Below, one piece after another: positions 4,538 through 6,806 of a stretch of 6,806 nucleotides of DNA. The translations under genes and the position numbers were made by a program. Position 1 is the stretch's first letter. Each line of letters starts with the position of its first letter. The DNA comes from Acidobacteriota bacterium (GTDB lineage: Bacteria > Acidobacteriota > Holophagae > Thermotomaculales > Thermotomaculaceae), in assembly GCA_003650445.1 (NCBI GenBank), contig QMQE01000141.1:1-6806 (forward strand), written 5' to 3'. The notes beneath the pieces are model-generated. The model was not told the origin of the DNA and did no database searches. It worked only from the letters and a program-made list of their open reading frames with translations.

Positions 4538-6714
4538 TGCTGTCTGACCGGGGTATTGCAGCGTTTCTATTTTTTTTGCTTTTTTCTCTGCTTCTCATTG
4601 CCAATGCGGTATTTGCCTTTCTCCTGCTGGCCGCCGCAGTCCCCGCATTGTTTGTCCCGAAGCTAAGACAGAGGGCCATCCTCTTTCTCTTCATTGCGGT
4701 ATCGATTTTAACGTCCTTTTCCGCACGAACGCTTCAAAAACGCCACCTTGCCCGGCTCACTGGAACCCCGGTCACCGCCACGGGCATTCTCCACGACCTC
4801 CGGTTTGAAGACCGGTTCACCTCCGGCACCCTGCTCTTTGCTACACTGAAAAACTACAGTGGAAAGCGGCTAACGCTGCCCCGCACCCTCCAGTTCACCG
4901 TTTCCGGCAACAGCCCCGGCCTGTCGTCACTGTTACCGGGTTTCTCTGTCACCATCACCGGAAAACTGAGGAAACACCGGGTATACAAAAATACCGGCAC
5001 CGACCGTACCTGGTTTTATTTAAGCCGTCACCGCCTCTTTTCCGTTTCTGTCCCGGATGAGCGGATGATAAAGGGCACTCCCACTTTTCTATCACGGGTA
5101 CTGAACAAATTGAATCCGTTCAACATCCGGGTATCCCCACTGAACCGGCGTATCCTCAGGGGAATGATTGCCGGCGACCGAAACGCATTGCCCGACGCCT
5201 TCGTGGATAAGGTTCGGGACCTCGGCATCTACCATCTCTTTGTGGTATCCGGCTTCCACTTTGGTATCCTCTTTTCCGCTGCCTACCTGCTGCTGCTCCT
5301 CCTTCCGGTCCGCCCCCGCACCCGGAAATGGGCCGCACTGGCCCTTGTCACCCTGATGCTGCCGGTTACCGCTTTTTCCCCCTCCGGACTCCGAGCCTGG
5401 CTGATGATTTTCATCTTTCTGCTGTTTCGGGCCAGGGAAATCGCTGTCAGCCCTGCAGACGCCGTTGGGATGGCGGGCCTTCTCCTCCTCATCTGGAATC
5501 CGTACCAGGTGGCGGACCCCGGCTTTCTCCTGAGCTTTCTTGTGGCAGGCGCCATCGTCACCGCCATCGCCTCAACTGATCGCTGGTGGCAGGCCTGGTT
5601 GAAAATCCCGGTATTGGCCTTTCTCGCAGCCTCCCCGGTACTCTTCCTCTTCTTTCACCGCCTGACGCCTATTTCCATCCTCGTCAACCTCTCTGTCACC
5701 CCACTGGTCATCGTCATCTTCTACCTCTTTTTCCTCACCGCCATCGGGCTGCCCCTGGCACCGATTCTGGACCGTGCCGTTTCTATCCTCGTAACCGTCA
5801 CCGACCGAGTTTCGCCCCACACCCTCACTGTCTGGGCGCCTCTTCCCCTCATCGTACTGCTCTTTGCTGCGACCGGACTGGCACTCCTTGTTCACAACAA
5901 ACGCAGGGGCTTCGGAATCCTCGCCGCTGTTCTCAGCATTTCATTGGCCGTGTCCCTTGCATGGCGGCCCGCCGTCAACGCCCTTCGTGTCCCCGACACC
6001 GGCCAGTCCCAGGCCATCCTCCTCCAAACCCACGGCAAGAACTATCTATTTGATACTGCGGGGGAATGGGAGGGTCGTCTCGCACTGGTTCCCTGGCTGC
6101 AGGCCATTGGAATCCGCAGAATCGACGCCGTCTTCCTCAGCCACTTTGACAGTGACCACGCCGGCGGCCTCGCCGATGTGGCAGACAACTTCCCGGTGGG
6201 CAAAGTCTACGCGCCATACTTAGACGGGCACTCATTTACCTTCAACCGGGATTTCTCCGCCCTGGCCCGAAACGACATCCCCCTTATTCTCCTGTCCCGG
6301 TTGAAAACACCGGAATTCCGGCTTCCCGGCATCCGGCTGACTGTACTGCATCCGAACCACGCTATCCGGGGGAAAAGCCGGACCAACGCCCGTTCCCTCG
6401 TCATAAGAGTAAAAACAGACACCACTTCCATCCTCTTCCCCGGCGATCTCGACGGTGAAGAACTGGCAGGGCTGCTCCATGGGCTCTCCCATGCCGACAT
6501 CCTGCTGGCACCCCACCACGGCAGTCGCCACGCCGCTATCCCTGGCCTCGAAAAAACCGTCTCCCCCCGCCTCGTCATCATCTGTTGCGGCCGGCACAAC
6601 CGCTTCCATTTCCCGTCCACAGCTTTCCTTGGCCTCTTTCCAAAAACCCCTGTCCTCACCACAGCCGCCCACGGTGAAATCACGATAAAACTGAAAACAA
6701 ATAAGGGTGAGTAG
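4537..6714 (+). CDS. comEC: ComEC/Rec2 DNA uptake channel
   Basis: ComEC forms the inner-membrane channel that carries single-stranded DNA into the cytoplasm during natural transformation. This 725-residue protein has all three family parts. They are N-terminal hydrophobic helices with a DUF4131/OB-like domain (about residues 65-180); the Competence domain, beginning at GMIAGDRNALPDAF and continuing HLFVVSGFHFG (209-243), followed by many membrane segments to about 480; and a C-terminal metallo-beta-lactamase domain. In the last, the metal-site motifs SHFDSDH (535-541), GDLDGEE (636-642) and HHGS (660-663) are intact, with the CGRHNRFHFPS end motif. The usual DVGQGDA loop reads DTGQSQA (487-493). 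The start overlaps the upstream stop (TGATG) and lacks a good ribosome binding site. Eight T bases (4570-4577) lie early in the gene. The last codons, GGT GAG TAG, come from the repeat tract. The gene is common in species never shown to transform, so competence cannot be assumed. Confidence 0.95.
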   Translation: MLSDRGIAAFLFFLLFSLLLIANAVFAFLLLAAAVPALFVPKLRQRAILFLFIAVSILTSFSARTLQKRHLARLTGTPVTATGILHDLRFEDRFTSGTLLFATLKNYSGKRLTLPRTLQFTVSGNSPGLSSLLPGFSVTITGKLRKHRVYKNTGTDRTWFYLSRHRLFSVSVPDERMIKGTPTFLSRVLNKLNPFNIRVSPLNRRILRGMIAGDRNALPDAFVDKVRDLGIYHLFVVSGFHFGILFSAAYLLLLLLPVRPRTRKWAALALVTLMLPVTAFSPSGLRAWLMIFIFLLFRAREIAVSPADAVGMAGLLLLIWNPYQVADPGFLLSFLVAGAIVTAIASTDRWWQAWLKIPVLAFLAASPVLFLFFHRLTPISILVNLSVTPLVIVIFYLFFLTAIGLPLAPILDRAVSILVTVTDRVSPHTLTVWAPLPLIVLLFAATGLALLVHNKRRGFGILAAVLSISLAVSLAWRPAVNALRVPDTGQSQAILLQTHGKNYLFDTAGEWEGRLALVPWLQAIGIRRIDAVFLSHFDSDHAGGLADVADNFPVGKVYAPYLDGHSFTFNRDFSALARNDIPLILLSRLKTPEFRLPGIRLTVLHPNHAIRGKSRTNARSLVIRVKTDTTSILFPGDLDGEELAGLLHGLSHADILLAPHHGSRHAAIPGLEKTVSPRLVIICCGRHNRFHFPSTAFLGLFPKTPVLTTAAHGEITIKLKTNKGE

Positions 6715-6719
6715 GAGTA

Positions 6720-6759
6720 AGAATAGTGCAAGTGAAAGTGCGAGTGCGCGAAAGAAGGG
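6720..6759. repeat. 40-nt repeat core, right copy
   Basis: This is identical to 14-53. It directly follows GAGTAG/GAGTAA hexamers in phase and ends two bases before the small hairpin at 6762-6776. The left copy has 39 bases at the equivalent junction. Confidence 0.85.
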
Positions 6760-6761
6760 GG

Positions 6762-6776
6762 TCACCCTTCGGGTGA
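6762..6776. repeat. Small hairpin TCACCC-TTC-GGGTGA
   Basis: A perfect 6-bp inverted repeat with a 3-nt loop lies 47 bases after the comEC stop. No T-run follows (the next bases are GTAGGAG), so it does not look like a rho-independent terminator on the + strand. It could still protect the 3' end of the transcript. The related hairpin at 93-107 has a different loop and one mismatch. Confidence 0.5.
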
Positions 6777-6806
6777 GTAGGAGTAGGAGTAGGGGTAGGG
6801 GGCAGA

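Larger units (their letters stand above)
6705..6806. repeat. Right-edge composite repeat tract, runs off the window
   Basis: The tract starts inside the last codons of comEC and continues to the window end. It begins with a 15-nt piece that recurs exactly 66 bases later (6705-6719 and 6771-6785), then has the 40-nt core, a hairpin and a run of GAGTAG and GGGTAG hexamers. From 6709 to 6756 the DNA stays in one 6-nt phase. The last 12 bases equal bases 5-16, which lead straight into the core in the left copy. Another core copy therefore probably begins at 6804, giving a unit of about 84 bases. Confidence 0.75.

Noticed and set aside
6232..6765. Long minus-strand open frames opposite the comEC end (6207-6731, 6232-6765)
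   Set aside because: They lie antisense to the conserved metallo-beta-lactamase domain and extend into repeat DNA. They are shadow frames of a gene with biased codon use.

Overview
The window holds six complete genes, all on the + strand, between about 411 and 6714. A gene-free leader (1-410) is built almost entirely of short repeats, and a related repeat tract closes the window (6705-6806). In order the genes encode a class I SAM-dependent methyltransferase, a RidA-family deaminase, a PIN-PhoH ATPase/ribonuclease, a PgsA-type phosphatidyltransferase, an AI-2E/PerM-family membrane protein and a ComEC/Rec2 DNA-uptake channel. No RNA gene, CRISPR array, transposase or phage gene was seen.

Organism: the genes are chromosomal housekeeping types with Shine-Dalgarno starts and moderate GC. 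The intergenic style (AATYACR and AGAACAC heptamer runs, GAGTAG hexamer runs) resembles what I recall from Desulfobacterota (former Deltaproteobacteria). That assignment is inference, not proof.

Layout: the first three genes are separated by gaps of 82 and 68 nt, so they may be separate or loosely co-transcribed units. The last four are tightly packed. There are 15 nt between phoH and pgsA, then 1-nt stop/start overlaps of the TAATG and TGATG type for pgsA/AI-2E and AI-2E/comEC. This suggests one translationally coupled transcript carrying RNA quality control (PIN-PhoH), anionic phospholipid synthesis (PgsA), a membrane exporter-like protein and the DNA channel. No direct common pathway is evident; three of these four products are membrane proteins.

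The most unusual part is non-coding. The two ends share an identical 40-nt core (14-53 and 6720-6759) embedded in 6-nt periodic, G-rich DNA, plus a small hairpin module whose arms are mostly conserved. The left leader adds two 28-nt blocks made of four heptamers each and two or three copies of a 23-nt module. The right repeat supplies the stop codon of comEC. I see no clear rho-independent terminator in the window.
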